DNA of 64,000 nucleotides, from contig CAHJWM010000002.1 of assembly GCA_903642325.1 (NCBI GenBank), positions 124,001 through 188,000 of the forward strand. The letters run 5' to 3'. Positions 51,999 to 60,978 of the stretch are shown piece after piece. The notes under the pieces are model-generated. The model made no database searches and was not told the DNA's origin. It saw only the letters and a list, made by a program, of their open reading frames with translations. The stretch's first letter is position 1; the number at the start of each line of letters is the position of its first letter. Origin of the DNA: Myxococcales bacterium. Lineage in GTDB: Bacteria > Myxococcota_A > Polyangia > Polyangiales > Polyangiaceae. The position numbers and the translations under genes were made by a program.

Positions 51999-52727
51999 AT
52001 GCCTGGTGTAATCGTAGCCACAGCGGGCTGGGGCGTCCCGCGCGAGCTGAAGGCGCGGGTCGCGGAGAGTGGTAGCGGTCTCCAAAAATACGCAAGTGTG
52101 CTCGGCGCAACGGAGATCAACTCCACTTTTTGGCGGCGACACCGTCCGAGCACTTTCGTGCGCTGGCATGACAGCGTCCCCGCCGACTTTCGGTTCGCGG
52201 TCAAAGTACCGCGAACCATCACGCACGAGGCGGGTCTGGTTTCGGTGGGCGCCGAGCTCACGGCTTTCTTCGACGACATCCACGGCCTGGGACCGAAGCT
52301 CGGTCCCGTGCTCGTGCAATTGCCCGCGAGCGATCACTTTCAGGCGCGGCGTGTCAGCGCATTTTTCCGCGCCTTACGCGCGCGACATTCCGGCCCAGTC
52401 GCATGCGAGCCGCGCCACGCTAGCTGGTATGGCGAGGGCGCATCGGAAGTGCTCACCCGCTACGACGTGGCCCGCGTCATCGCCGATCCGCCGCGCCCCG
52501 CGGACGCGCGCTTGCCCGGCGGCACGCCTACCCTGAGGTACGTTCGCTGGCACGGGTCGCCCCGCGTGTACTGGTCGGCCTACGGGGAAGAACGGCTCGC
52601 CGCACTAGCGGAGCAGGCAAACGAAGAGGCCAAGCAGGCAACGGTGTGGTGCGTCTTCGACAACACCGCCTCTGGCGCCGCCCTGGCAGATGCACTGCGC
52701 CTTCGTGAGCTGACTTCGCCGCGCTGA
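51999..52727 (+). CDS. DUF72 domain-containing protein
   Basis: A 242-residue TIM-barrel-like protein of the DUF72 family (YecE). Hallmarks: GATEINSTFWRRHRPSTFVR, FRFAVKVPRTITHE, LGPVLVQLP, and VACEPRHASWY with the Glu. Function of the family is uncertain. A single gene. Confidence 0.85.
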   Translation: MPGVIVATAGWGVPRELKARVAESGSGLQKYASVLGATEINSTFWRRHRPSTFVRWHDSVPADFRFAVKVPRTITHEAGLVSVGAELTAFFDDIHGLGPKLGPVLVQLPASDHFQARRVSAFFRALRARHSGPVACEPRHASWYGEGASEVLTRYDVARVIADPPRPADARLPGGTPTLRYVRWHGSPRVYWSAYGEERLAALAEQANEEAKQATVWCVFDNTASGAALADALRLRELTSPR

Positions 52728-53215
52728 GAGAATGTCTGGTCGCCCGAGTCTCGTCGCCAATCTCGGCGCCGCACGTGCTGAGCACGATCCGATGAAAATT
52801 TTTGCGACCGGCATGGGCTAGCGAAACCCTTTGGACACCGTGGTGACAACTTCTGAAACAGCGTTGAGCTTACGCTTACCCGATGAATGCATCGAGCGAG
52901 TCGGAGGCACCATCGAGCATCGGCCGTCCTCAACGCACGGAGAACGGCGCCGAGTCGCAGCGTGCACCCTCGTTCGGAGGAGGGCGGCCCGCGCGCATCC
53001 GCGAACGTGCTCGAACCAGTAAGCGGCGCTGGTCATCCTGGCCGGCTCGCCCCAACCATCGCGCCTGGGCGGAAGTGCTGCGAAGCAAGCTCCCGATCGT
53101 CTCGGCGGTACTATCGCGGCTGGGGGTTCCCTAAATACACGTCGATTGCCCGGCCCGGGCGTCGCCTTCCGTGAATCGCTTGGCGCATCGGCCAGAGCGG
53201 CGTAATTATGGTCCG
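52728..53215. other. Intergenic stretch without a recognisable gene
   Basis: About 490 bases. A frame at 52883-53134 gives an 83-residue Arg/Ser-rich chain with no ribosome-binding site, which I do not support. Confidence 0.35.
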
Positions 53216-53824
53216 ATGTCAAATGCGTCAGATGCGGGCGCGACGCAATTTTCGATGCTCGAGCCCACGCGGAGCTCCGACGGCAAGCGTTCCTCCGTCA
53301 TGCTCGACGTCCGTGGCCATGCTTTCCAAGCCGTGTTCGTGTGCTTGCCGACGGGTGAGCTCTCCGAGCCAGCAATTCACGGCACGCGGGCAGACCCCAT
53401 GACGCCCGCGCAGCGCATCGAGCTGGAAGCTGAAGCGCGCTTGCTGGCGGCCCGGCTCAAGCAGGACCACGCCGCCGAGCTCTTGGCCGGAATGAGCGTC
53501 GTCAGCATCGCGGATCTCTTGCGCTGCGTAGCCCACGCTCCGGCCCCACCTCATTCGGGCGACGAGCATCGGATGGACGATTGGGATGCGCTCACCGGCG
53601 CCGACGAAGCCCGCACACCGCCCCTCGCGCACCCCGTGCTTTTCCGCGGCGACTACCAAGGCGCACCCGCCTGGCTGTTTTGGGGCACCCTGGATTTGGC
53701 GGTCGAGACTCCCGAGCCGGAGCCGGAGCGGCTCGCGCAAAGCCTCGCCCAAACGATCGGCGCAAAGCACGTTCAGGTACGCAGCATCTGGTTGGGGCGG
53801 CCCGAGGTTTGGGCCTTTTTTTGA
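53216..53824 (+). CDS. Hypothetical protein, 202 residues
   Basis: A soluble protein with an acidic Ala/Glu helix in the middle and a C-terminal strand-rich part (AWLFWGTLDLAVETPE). No signal peptide and no known motif. The ATG at 53216 is favoured over GTG at 53171. Convergent with the glycosyltransferase gene on the other strand. Confidence 0.5.
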   Translation: MSNASDAGATQFSMLEPTRSSDGKRSSVMLDVRGHAFQAVFVCLPTGELSEPAIHGTRADPMTPAQRIELEAEARLLAARLKQDHAAELLAGMSVVSIADLLRCVAHAPAPPHSGDEHRMDDWDALTGADEARTPPLAHPVLFRGDYQGAPAWLFWGTLDLAVETPEPEPERLAQSLAQTIGAKHVQVRSIWLGRPEVWAFF

Positions 53825-54025
53825 GTCAACGCGCCCGGAGCTGCTCGTCTCTCAGTCAGCGGCTCCCGGCGCCAACGGCTTTCGCGAGAGGTGGGCGTTC
53901 GTGATCCAGCGCCGCACCTCTCGCTGAGGCTCAGCTCCGATGAGGCGACCCGAACGCAATCTGCGGCGTGACCGACAAGTATCGCGGGAGCTCTGCGGCG
54001 CCTCACGAGCGCAGCTCGAATGCAT

Positions 54026-55177
54026 TCAGCTGGCGTTGATTTGGTCAGCGCGGATGCTCCGGCCCTTCCAGGCGACGGGCCGCCCAAGCGCGCGATCCAC
54101 GAGCGCCAAGCACGAGATCCACACGAACAAGAGCGCAAACAAGGGATAGGCGATCGCACTGCGATCTCGGAACGCCCCGATGTGGCGCTGCCAGCGAGCG
54201 ATCGCAAAACAGCTGATGGCAAACGCGCTTCCGGCCAGAAAAGTGAGGACACCGTCGCCAGCGATGGAGGCTTCCATTAGCCAGCGTGGTGTGTCTAGCA
54301 GCCAACCGACGACGAGCGCCGTTTCCAAGATTCCGCTCGGGCCAGCCGCGCGCATTCCCTCGCGAAAATTCCGGCGCCAGCCGGCCATGAACGATGAGAG
54401 CCCATCCGGATACATGCGGACGCGAAGCGCACCCGGCTCGTGCACGAGGGCGAAGCGCAAACCGCGCTCTTCGATCAATCGCGCCATCGCCAGGTCCTCG
54501 GCAACACGATGCCGAATAGCGGTATGACCGCCGATGCGCTCGTAAGCGGCCCGCCGAATCAACAAATATTGACCGATGCAAAAACAGCGCTCCCCGCCCG
54601 CCCTCGAGGCTCCCGCTCGCGTGGCGACCAGAAGCAAAAGCTGAAAGACGCCTTGTAGCTTTTCCCACCCGGATACGGCGATATGCGCGGGCAATACCGA
54701 AACGAGGTCCGCCGCCTCGCTCTCCAATGCAGAAACCGTCAAGCCCAGGAGCTCCGGCGCGTGCACTGTATCCGCGTCGGTGAAGAGCAGCAGGCGGCCC
54801 CTCGCCACTGCAGCGCCGGCGGCGCAAGCCCACTGTTTTCCGACCCACCCGGCCGGCAGCGGGCCGGGCTCGACCACGCGCACACCGAACGACGCGGCGA
54901 CAGCGGCGGTGTCGTCCGTCGAATGGTCGTTGACGACGATGACCTCCAAGGCCGCGGGCTGGAGGGCCGCGATAGAAGCCAATAAACTTGGTAAGTTGTT
55001 GGCTTCGTTTCGGGCGGGGATGATGACCGAGACCTCGGTAGCCGGCGAGACCCCTGAACAAAGCCGCCTTGGTTGGACCCGGAGCGCGGTGCGCATCCGC
55101 GCGTTGAACACGAAAAAGCCAGCCACGCCGGCGCTAGCCCGGATCAAGACCAAGAGCCCGTGCACGTTCATCCCCAT
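54026..55177 (-). CDS. Membrane glycosyltransferase, family 2
   Basis: A 383-residue GT-A enzyme. An N-terminal membrane helix precedes VSVIIPARNEANNLP, VIVVNDHSTDDTAA and LLLFTDADTVHAP (DxD). The GQYLLIRRAAYERIGGH and HRVAEDLAMARLIEERG blocks resemble carotenoid/hopanoid glycosyltransferases (CrtQ/HpnB-like). At least three hydrophobic helices end the protein. It probably moves a sugar to a lipid at the inner membrane; the acceptor is unknown. It follows the methyltransferase on the same strand after 80 bases. Confidence 0.82.
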   Translation of the reverse strand: MGMNVHGLLVLIRASAGVAGFFVFNARMRTALRVQPRRLCSGVSPATEVSVIIPARNEANNLPSLLASIAALQPAALEVIVVNDHSTDDTAAVAASFGVRVVEPGPLPAGWVGKQWACAAGAAVARGRLLLFTDADTVHAPELLGLTVSALESEAADLVSVLPAHIAVSGWEKLQGVFQLLLLVATRAGASRAGGERCFCIGQYLLIRRAAYERIGGHTAIRHRVAEDLAMARLIEERGLRFALVHEPGALRVRMYPDGLSSFMAGWRRNFREGMRAAGPSGILETALVVGWLLDTPRWLMEASIAGDGVLTFLAGSAFAISCFAIARWQRHIGAFRDRSAIAYPLFALLFVWISCLALVDRALGRPVAWKGRSIRADQINAS

Positions 55178-55257
55178 GTTCTTGGTGCTCGCAGGCCCGA
55201 AACGCCAGCATATCACGGCATACGCCGTCGAATACGAACAAGCACGGCCCGTGGCCG

Positions 55258-56193
55258 CTAACTACTGCGTATAACTTTTACGCGCAGCAGCACGGCGGCA
55301 ATGCGCTCAACGGACAGATAGTCGGGCTGGTCGAGCTCCTCCGAGAACACGTCGGGGTCTACCTCCTCGTACCAGAATTCCACGTCCGGCTTCGTCAGCA
55401 CGTCACGCACGGCGCTAAAGAACGTGTCTCGGCCGAGGACGATGGGCGCCCCGGTGTAGAGCAGAAGCACACCGCCCGAGGGCGCGCGTCGCAGGCGTGC
55501 CAGCGCCTCGACGACGATCCGAACGGCTAGGCCTTCCCCCAGCTCGCCGCCGCCGTCGCGGTAGGTGCGAGCCGCGCCGTCGCGCATGTACGGGGGGTTC
55601 GAGACAATGAGGTCAGGGTCGCCCGCCACGTCCGCCAGGATGTCGCTCTGAACGACCTCTGCGGCGACCCCGGCCAGCTGCGCGTTGAGCCGCGCAAAGC
55701 GCAACGCCGAGGCATTCACGTCGGCGAGCACGACCGGTGCTTGACTGCGGCCAAGCTTGGCAAGCAAAAGGCCCCCGACTCCGGTGCCGCAGCCCACGTC
55801 CACTATTCGCCTCGCCTGGGGCGCATGCTGGCGGATGGCGCGCGCAAAGCGATAGGTGTCAGGCCCGAAAAATACCGCGTCCGATTGCGACGTGGGAAAC
55901 GGCGAGTGCGCGAACAGCAACCCGTCGAGCGTCGAAAACCGGACGTTCGCCCGCCAAAGCGAGCTGCCGTGGATCTGCTCGCAGGCGCCCGCGCTGCACA
56001 TCAGCTCGAACACGGGGCCGGGCAAGCAATCGGGCTGAAAGGGACGGCTCCAACCCAATACATCGCGAAGGCACGACGACACTTCATTGCCGGCGCGCGC
56101 ATTCACTAACCGATGAGTATCAGGGGTGACCGTCGTGAATGAGTAGCCCTCCTGCATGAGGAGCCTTCCCAGCTCGATTAGGCCCGCCGACAT
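55258..56193 (-). CDS. SAM-dependent methyltransferase (small domain, HemK-like)
   Basis: A 311-residue class I methyltransferase. The SAM loop is IVDVGCGTGVGGLLLAKLG; VVLADVNASALRFARLNAQL is motif II and DLIVSNPPYMRDGA is the NPPY motif seen in enzymes that methylate Gln, Asn or amino groups of bases. The first 100 residues are an unrecognised helical domain. ATG 56193 is chosen over TTG 56211. Substrate unknown. Paired with the glycosyltransferase gene. Confidence 0.82.
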   Translation of the reverse strand: MSAGLIELGRLLMQEGYSFTTVTPDTHRLVNARAGNEVSSCLRDVLGWSRPFQPDCLPGPVFELMCSAGACEQIHGSSLWRANVRFSTLDGLLFAHSPFPTSQSDAVFFGPDTYRFARAIRQHAPQARRIVDVGCGTGVGGLLLAKLGRSQAPVVLADVNASALRFARLNAQLAGVAAEVVQSDILADVAGDPDLIVSNPPYMRDGAARTYRDGGGELGEGLAVRIVVEALARLRRAPSGGVLLLYTGAPIVLGRDTFFSAVRDVLTKPDVEFWYEEVDPDVFSEELDQPDYLSVERIAAVLLRVKVIRSS

Positions 56194-56468
56194 GCCGGGG
56201 CGATGTTGCACTAATCGAACCAGGCGTCACGTCCCAAAGTCGAGCGACACGTTGCCGGTGCCGTCATCGAATGGCGGTTTGCCTCGTTGAGCGCGTTTTG
56301 CAGCGCGGCTCCGTTCCCATTACCGCTTTCAACCGGTAAACCGCAGCCGCCTCGGGTCGAGCTGGCCGTTTACGCTCAGCTCGCTGCGTGATTGCCGCAA
56401 GATGAGCGCACCGCCGTGACACTCGCCCTGCTGCGCGCACCCGGTACGACCCTTGCTTGAACGCGCGC

Positions 56469-57485
56469 ATGAAGATCGAGCTAAAACCGTTGGCCCAGCA
56501 GGTGGTGCTCATCACGGGAGCGTCCAGTGGCATAGGCAGACAATCGGCCCTGCGCTTCGCCAAAGCTGGTGCGAAGGTAGCGCTCGTCGCGCGGAACGAA
56601 GAGGCGTTGCGCTCCGCCGTCGCTGAGATTGAGGCCGCCGGTGGCGTTGCGACGTACGCAGTCGCCGATGTCGCTGATGCCGAGCAGCTCGCGGCCGCCG
56701 CGACCAGCGCCGTCGCAAAGCTCGGCCACCTGACCACGTGGGTAAATAATGCTGGCGTCGGCATGTACACCAAGATCCTGGCCACCGATGTGGTCGACGA
56801 ACGGCGCCTGTTCGAGACCAACTTCTGGGGCGTGGTCAACGGCTCCCGCCTTGCCGTCCGCCACCTGAAAGCGAGTGGCGGCGGCGCGCTGATCAATCTA
56901 GGGAGCGAGGTATCGGACATCTCGATTCCGATTCAGGGCATGTATGCGACCAGCAAGCACGCAATCCGTGGCTTCACCGACGCTCTCCGTGACGAGATCC
57001 TCGCAGATAACCTGCCGGTCAGTGTCACGCTGATCAAGCCCGCGGCGATCAATACGCCGTTCACGCGTCACGCAAAAAACAACTTGATGCACGACGCCAC
57101 GCTGCCGCCCCCGGTGTACGACGTCGACATCGTCGCTGATCAGATCTTGCACGCGGCGGTCCACGGCGGTCGTGAGCTGTACGCTGGCGGCGGCGGCCGC
57201 ATCACCGCCCTGTTAGGCCAGCATTTTCCTAACTTGACCGACCACTTGATGGCCACCTGGGGCGTCAGTCATCAATTGACGAAACGGCCCGCGGACAGGT
57301 CCTATGAGAGCCTGTACAGCTCACGCCCCGGGTTTCACCGCACTCACGGCGATGTGGATCGCGATCGCTATGTCCAAAAGGTCAGCCTGTACGGCTTAGC
57401 CCGACGCCACCCCCTTGCCAGCTTGGCCTTGGCGTCATTTAGCGTGCTCGCCGCAGGCCTCGTCCTGAAGCGTGACCATCACTGA
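56469..57485 (+). CDS. SDR family oxidoreductase with C-terminal membrane segment
   Basis: A 338-residue SDR. Cofactor motif VVLITGASSGIGRQSALRFA, NNAGVGM, catalytic Ser in INLGSEVSD and Tyr-Lys in MYATSKHAIRG. After the core (about 250 residues) a tail of about 85 residues ends in a hydrophobic helix (ASLALASFSVLAAGLVL), suggesting membrane attachment. The ATG at 56469 is preferred to TTG 56457. Convergent with a small hypothetical gene 2 bases on. Confidence 0.82.
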   Translation: MKIELKPLAQQVVLITGASSGIGRQSALRFAKAGAKVALVARNEEALRSAVAEIEAAGGVATYAVADVADAEQLAAAATSAVAKLGHLTTWVNNAGVGMYTKILATDVVDERRLFETNFWGVVNGSRLAVRHLKASGGGALINLGSEVSDISIPIQGMYATSKHAIRGFTDALRDEILADNLPVSVTLIKPAAINTPFTRHAKNNLMHDATLPPPVYDVDIVADQILHAAVHGGRELYAGGGGRITALLGQHFPNLTDHLMATWGVSHQLTKRPADRSYESLYSSRPGFHRTHGDVDRDRYVQKVSLYGLARRHPLASLALASFSVLAAGLVLKRDHH

Positions 57486-57487
57486 CC

Positions 57488-57766
57488 TCAGGGCACGGGT
57501 GCGAGCGCCTGATCCGCACACAGCACGCCGCCCTGCTCCACCATGATGCGGGTAATCTCGCGTGCAGCAGTGGCGGGGAATCGAACCACGTATTCTTGCG
57601 CGGAACCGTTCGACCCGATCGTCCCTCCCGCGCGATCGAGCGCTTTGACGGCGGCTTCGATCAGCTGACGACCGTCGATCGAAAATCGCGCGTTCCAGAT
57701 CTCCGCGTTCGGGTTATGCGCGGTGATTTGCTCTAGCCATTCATCGGTGAGTGCTTCGTTGGTCAT
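57488..57766 (-). CDS. Small hypothetical protein, 92 residues
   Basis: Starts MTNEALTDEWLEQITAHNPN. It looks like a compact alpha/beta domain (AEIWNARFSIDGRQLIEAAV, EYVVRFPATAAREITRI) but I cannot name it. Convergent with the SDR gene and divergent from the XRE-cupin gene. Confidence 0.5.
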   Translation of the reverse strand: MTNEALTDEWLEQITAHNPNAEIWNARFSIDGRQLIEAAVKALDRAGGTIGSNGSAQEYVVRFPATAAREITRIMVEQGGVLCADQALAPVP

Positions 57767-58032
57767 GGCGCGGACTATGCAACCGGTGCGCCAGAGAAGC
57801 TCGCTCCAACCGCGCACCCCCAGCCAACCTGGAGGGTCTATTAGGGGGCGCCCCGAAGCCAGATTCGCGGCCAAGAGCCCGGATGTTTGGCGAGCTCGGC
57901 AATCGGAACCGCAACCGGCGCGCTGGCGAGCGACCGCCAACCACGCGCCGGAGGCCAACTCGGCGCTTTCTCGACATAAAGCGACGCCTAGGCCCTGGCC
58001 ACTTTCACCCGAAAGCGGTTACAAGTCTGTTC

Positions 58033-58755
58033 ATGGCAGCAACAGCGAAACCCCGGGCAAAGGCCCCCACCGAGGCGTCACGAAAACAGAAGTCGACGCG
58101 AAAGAAGCCACAGCCCGCGGCGGACGCTCAGGTCGCTCAAGCCGAACGCGGACGGCCGCGCGTCCTTGCCGGGTCCGGAGACGAGCTGGGGGCCGCGGAG
58201 GTGGCGCGACGAGTGGCCGATGGGCTGAAACATTTCCGGAAAGTACGTGGACTTTCCCTAGATGACTTGGCATCCCGAAGTGGCGTGAGCCGCGCCGCGC
58301 TGTCGCAGATCGAGGGTACCCGTACCAACCCAACGCTTTCGGTACTGTGGAAAGTCGCGGTTGGATTGGATGTGCCTTTCCACGAGCTGCTTGGGGTGTC
58401 AGAAGATGGTTCTGCGAAAGTTCTCCGCGCCGCAGACTCTCCACCGCTCAAGAGCGGCGATGGTCGCATGGAAAGTCGACTGCTTTCACCAGGTGGCTCA
58501 TCGACGGACGTGGAAATCTACGAGCTTCGCTTCTTGGCGAAGGCCGTTCATCGAAGCGAGCCACACGGCCGCGGGACCTTGGAGACCTTGGTCGTGTTGA
58601 CCGGCGCGCTACGCCTGCTCATCGAAAACGCCGAGCACGATCTTCTGCCCGGTGACACGATCTTCTTCAAGGCGGACGTTCAGCACGTATACGAGAACCG
58701 CTCGAGCCACGAGACGCGCTGCTTCAACGTGATTCGCTATCAGCGCGACAGCTGA
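58033..58755 (+). CDS. XRE family transcriptional regulator with C-terminal cupin
   Basis: A 240-residue regulator. Residues 1-50 are a Lys/Ala-rich disordered tail. About 58-115 is an XRE helix-turn-helix (FRKVRGLSLDDLASRSGVSR and LSQIEGTRTNPTLSVLWKVA). About 150-235 is a cupin sensor domain (PHGRGTLETLVVLTGALRLL, LLPGDTIFFKADVQHVYEN) with His that may bind a metal or small ligand. Relatives regulate amino-acid or polyamine use. The target genes are not evident; ribBA is convergent with it. Confidence 0.85.
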   Translation: MAATAKPRAKAPTEASRKQKSTRKKPQPAADAQVAQAERGRPRVLAGSGDELGAAEVARRVADGLKHFRKVRGLSLDDLASRSGVSRAALSQIEGTRTNPTLSVLWKVAVGLDVPFHELLGVSEDGSAKVLRAADSPPLKSGDGRMESRLLSPGGSSTDVEIYELRFLAKAVHRSEPHGRGTLETLVVLTGALRLLIENAEHDLLPGDTIFFKADVQHVYENRSSHETRCFNVIRYQRDS

Positions 58756-58892
58756 TCAGACGGGTGACGCCGAACCTCGCACGTGACGATTCATCTTCGT
58801 CGGTGCCAGCTGAGGTCTGAAGCGCATGATTCTGCGCCGACGCGGTTCTAGCGACGGCCACGCGCCTCGCCCGGTGCCCATGCCGAGACTCT

Positions 58893-60128
58893 TCAGCTCG
58901 GCGGCGTTGCGGGCGCGCAGGGGAGGACGTCCAAGTAGTGCCCGAGCTTGATCTGTTTTGCTTTCAGATAGGCAAGGTTGTCCGCGGTCGGCCGAGTGAC
59001 GAGCGGGACGCGCTCCACGATGCGCAACGGATAGCCTTCGAGCTCGCGAAATTTAGCGGGATTATTGCTCATCAACCGCAGAGTGGTGACGCCCAGGTCA
59101 GCCAGGATCTGTGCGCCGACGTCATATCTTCGCGAATCGACTGGCAGACCTAGGTCGAGATTTGCCTCGACCGTATCGCGCCCCTGGTCTTGGAGTTTGT
59201 AGGCGTGCATCTTGCTGGTCAGGCCGATGCCGCGGCCCTCGTGACCACGCAGGTAGACAACGACGCCTTGCCCGGCGCTGGCAATCTTCTCGAGTGCCGA
59301 GTCGAGCTGCGTCCCGCAATCGCAGCGTGTCGAGCCAAAGATGTCGCCGGTGAGGCACTCCGAATGCACGCGCACGAGCACGTTCTCCGCGCCGCGAACG
59401 TCGCCGCATACGAGCGCCACGTGCTCGTTGCCGTCCAGCATACCGCGGTAGATTCTGGCACTAAAGACGCCGTGCCTCGTGGGCAAACGAGCGTCTGCCA
59501 CCGGCTCGACGAGCTTTTCAGTGCGTCGCCGGTACGCAATCAAATCTGCGATGCTGATGCGACGGAGATGATGCTCGACGGCGAAGCGCTCGACCTGACC
59601 CGGGTCCGCCATCGTACCATCGTCATTGACAAGCTCCGCTAAAACACCGACCGGCGACAGCCCCGCAAGCCGCGCCAGATCGGATGCCGCCTCGGTGTGG
59701 CCTTCACGGCGGAGGACACCACCTTCCGCGCAGCGAAGCGGGAAGATATGACCTGGCCGCGCAAAGTCCGACGCACGGCTAAGCGGGCTGGCAAGCGCGC
59801 GCAGCGTAGAGCAGCGGTCGGCCGCCGAGATCCCGGTAGAAGTTCCTATCGTGTAATCGACGGACACCGTGAAGGCCGTGCGCTGAGACTCGGTATTGTC
59901 GGAAACCATCAAGGGCAACGCCAGCTCCCGAAGCCGTTGCGCCGGAAGTGTCGCGCAAAGCACGCCGCTCGTGTGGCGTATCATGAAGCCGATCTTTTCC
60001 GGTGTTGCAAACTCCGCCGCCAGGATCAGGTCACCCTCATTTTCCCGGCTCGCGTCGTCCACCACCACTACGATTTCGCCGCGCTCGATGGCGAAGACGG
60101 CGTCTGAAATTTTGTCGAATGGCATCAT
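58893..60128 (-). CDS. ribBA: Bifunctional DHBP synthase / GTP cyclohydrolase II
   Basis: A 411-residue riboflavin enzyme. The N-terminal RibB half makes 3,4-dihydroxy-2-butanone 4-phosphate (VDDASRENEGDLILAAE, ARPGHIFPLRC, REGHTEAASDLARLAGL). The C-terminal RibA half opens GTP (VHSECLTGDIFGSTRCDCG with the zinc cysteines, RGHEGRGIGL, NNPAKFRELE). Both active sites look intact. I saw no FMN riboswitch upstream and no other rib genes nearby. Confidence 0.93.
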   Translation of the reverse strand: MMPFDKISDAVFAIERGEIVVVVDDASRENEGDLILAAEFATPEKIGFMIRHTSGVLCATLPAQRLRELALPLMVSDNTESQRTAFTVSVDYTIGTSTGISAADRCSTLRALASPLSRASDFARPGHIFPLRCAEGGVLRREGHTEAASDLARLAGLSPVGVLAELVNDDGTMADPGQVERFAVEHHLRRISIADLIAYRRRTEKLVEPVADARLPTRHGVFSARIYRGMLDGNEHVALVCGDVRGAENVLVRVHSECLTGDIFGSTRCDCGTQLDSALEKIASAGQGVVVYLRGHEGRGIGLTSKMHAYKLQDQGRDTVEANLDLGLPVDSRRYDVGAQILADLGVTTLRLMSNNPAKFRELEGYPLRIVERVPLVTRPTADNLAYLKAKQIKLGHYLDVLPCAPATPPS

Positions 60129-60549
60129 TGATTAATCTCGATATCAGCGATGTGTTCAGGTACTCACGGACGGTGCCGAACGCGTTATTGCCGCCCGTGC
60201 TCGCGACGCTTCAAGCGGCGTCGGCGACAGAAAGAGCTTGCGGACTCAGCGTCGATTCCCGCTCTTTGCTCTGTCGCGCTCGTCTTTCGCGCTCAACGAG
60301 CAATGCCTTGGCGTAGGTCGATACGGCATCTGGGCCAACCGTCGTTGGCCTCGAAGAGGTGGAAGTCGAGCGGACACGGGTGATCCCACCCTAGCCCGCA
60401 ACTAGCGCAATGTCCACTTTGCAAGACACAGGGTTCGGCCGCTCGATTTGCGGGTTCGCCGCACGACGCGCCTTCGACGCGAGGTCCTACCCCCCCCCCC
60501 GGCGACACTCCGCCGCGCTTATTCGGGCGGGCGCGCCGCTACGACCGCG
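60129..60549. other. Stretch with 11-C run and possible decayed small ORF
   Basis: About 420 bases upstream of ribBA. It holds a run of 11 C at 60490-60500. On the minus strand a frame at 60293-60508 encodes a Cys-containing 71-residue chain ending PCPLDFHLFEANDGWPRCRI; the end looks coding-like, but I do not recognise it. Confidence 0.3.
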
Positions 60550-60879
60550 CTAGACCCTGACCGCGCTCGATACCCGACCGGAGGCCTGACACCACGTCCG
60601 TCGGTCGTTGTTCCCCCGCCCGGCCTCACCTCCTGACGATCGGTGGCTCCGTGAGCATGGCGAGTGGCATCGCTGGCCTCGCGTTGGCCGCCCTACACTT
60701 CGCGAGCCGCTGCTCAGGTTGGCAATCGCGAGCTTCAGCCGCTCTGGGTCGCCGCCGCGCAGTGCGTGCAACTCCTTCTTCACTTTCGCGATCTGACAGA
60801 CGAGCCTCGTGTTGTCTTCCTGGAGGAGCAACGCCGCTTTGCGTAGCAGCTCGATGTCGTCGATCTGATCAAGGGTCAC
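60550..60879 (-). pseudogene. IS66-family transposase, N-terminal remnant
   Basis: The first 55 residues (MTLDQIDDIELLRKAALLLQ... DPERLKLAIANL) match the coiled-coil start of IS66 TnpC proteins as found in myxobacteria. After that the frame drifts into an Arg/Ser-rich chain and the DDE domain is absent. No terminal repeats were found. A dead fragment. Confidence 0.5.
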
Positions 60880-60903
60880 GTCCTATTTGACGTGACGGAA
60901 GAT

Positions 60904-60934
60904 GATTCGCCGACTCAACGATGCTCGGCGAATC
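60904..60934 (-). other. Inverted repeat downstream of the VWA gene
   Basis: GATTCGCCGA at 60904-60913 pairs exactly with TCGGCGAATC at 60925-60934 (10 bp, 11-base loop), 44 bases after the VWA stop. No T-tract follows, so it may be a weak terminator or an old transposon end. Confidence 0.4.
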
Positions 60935-60978
60935 GCATTCGTGAAAACTTTCCAACGGCCACGCAGTGCCGCGGGCGG

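Noticed and set aside
52883-53134. 83-residue plus-strand ORF
   Set aside because: No ribosome-binding site, low-complexity composition and no recognisable motif.
60129-60400. FMN riboswitch upstream of ribBA
   Set aside because: I looked for the conserved FMN-element core and saw none.
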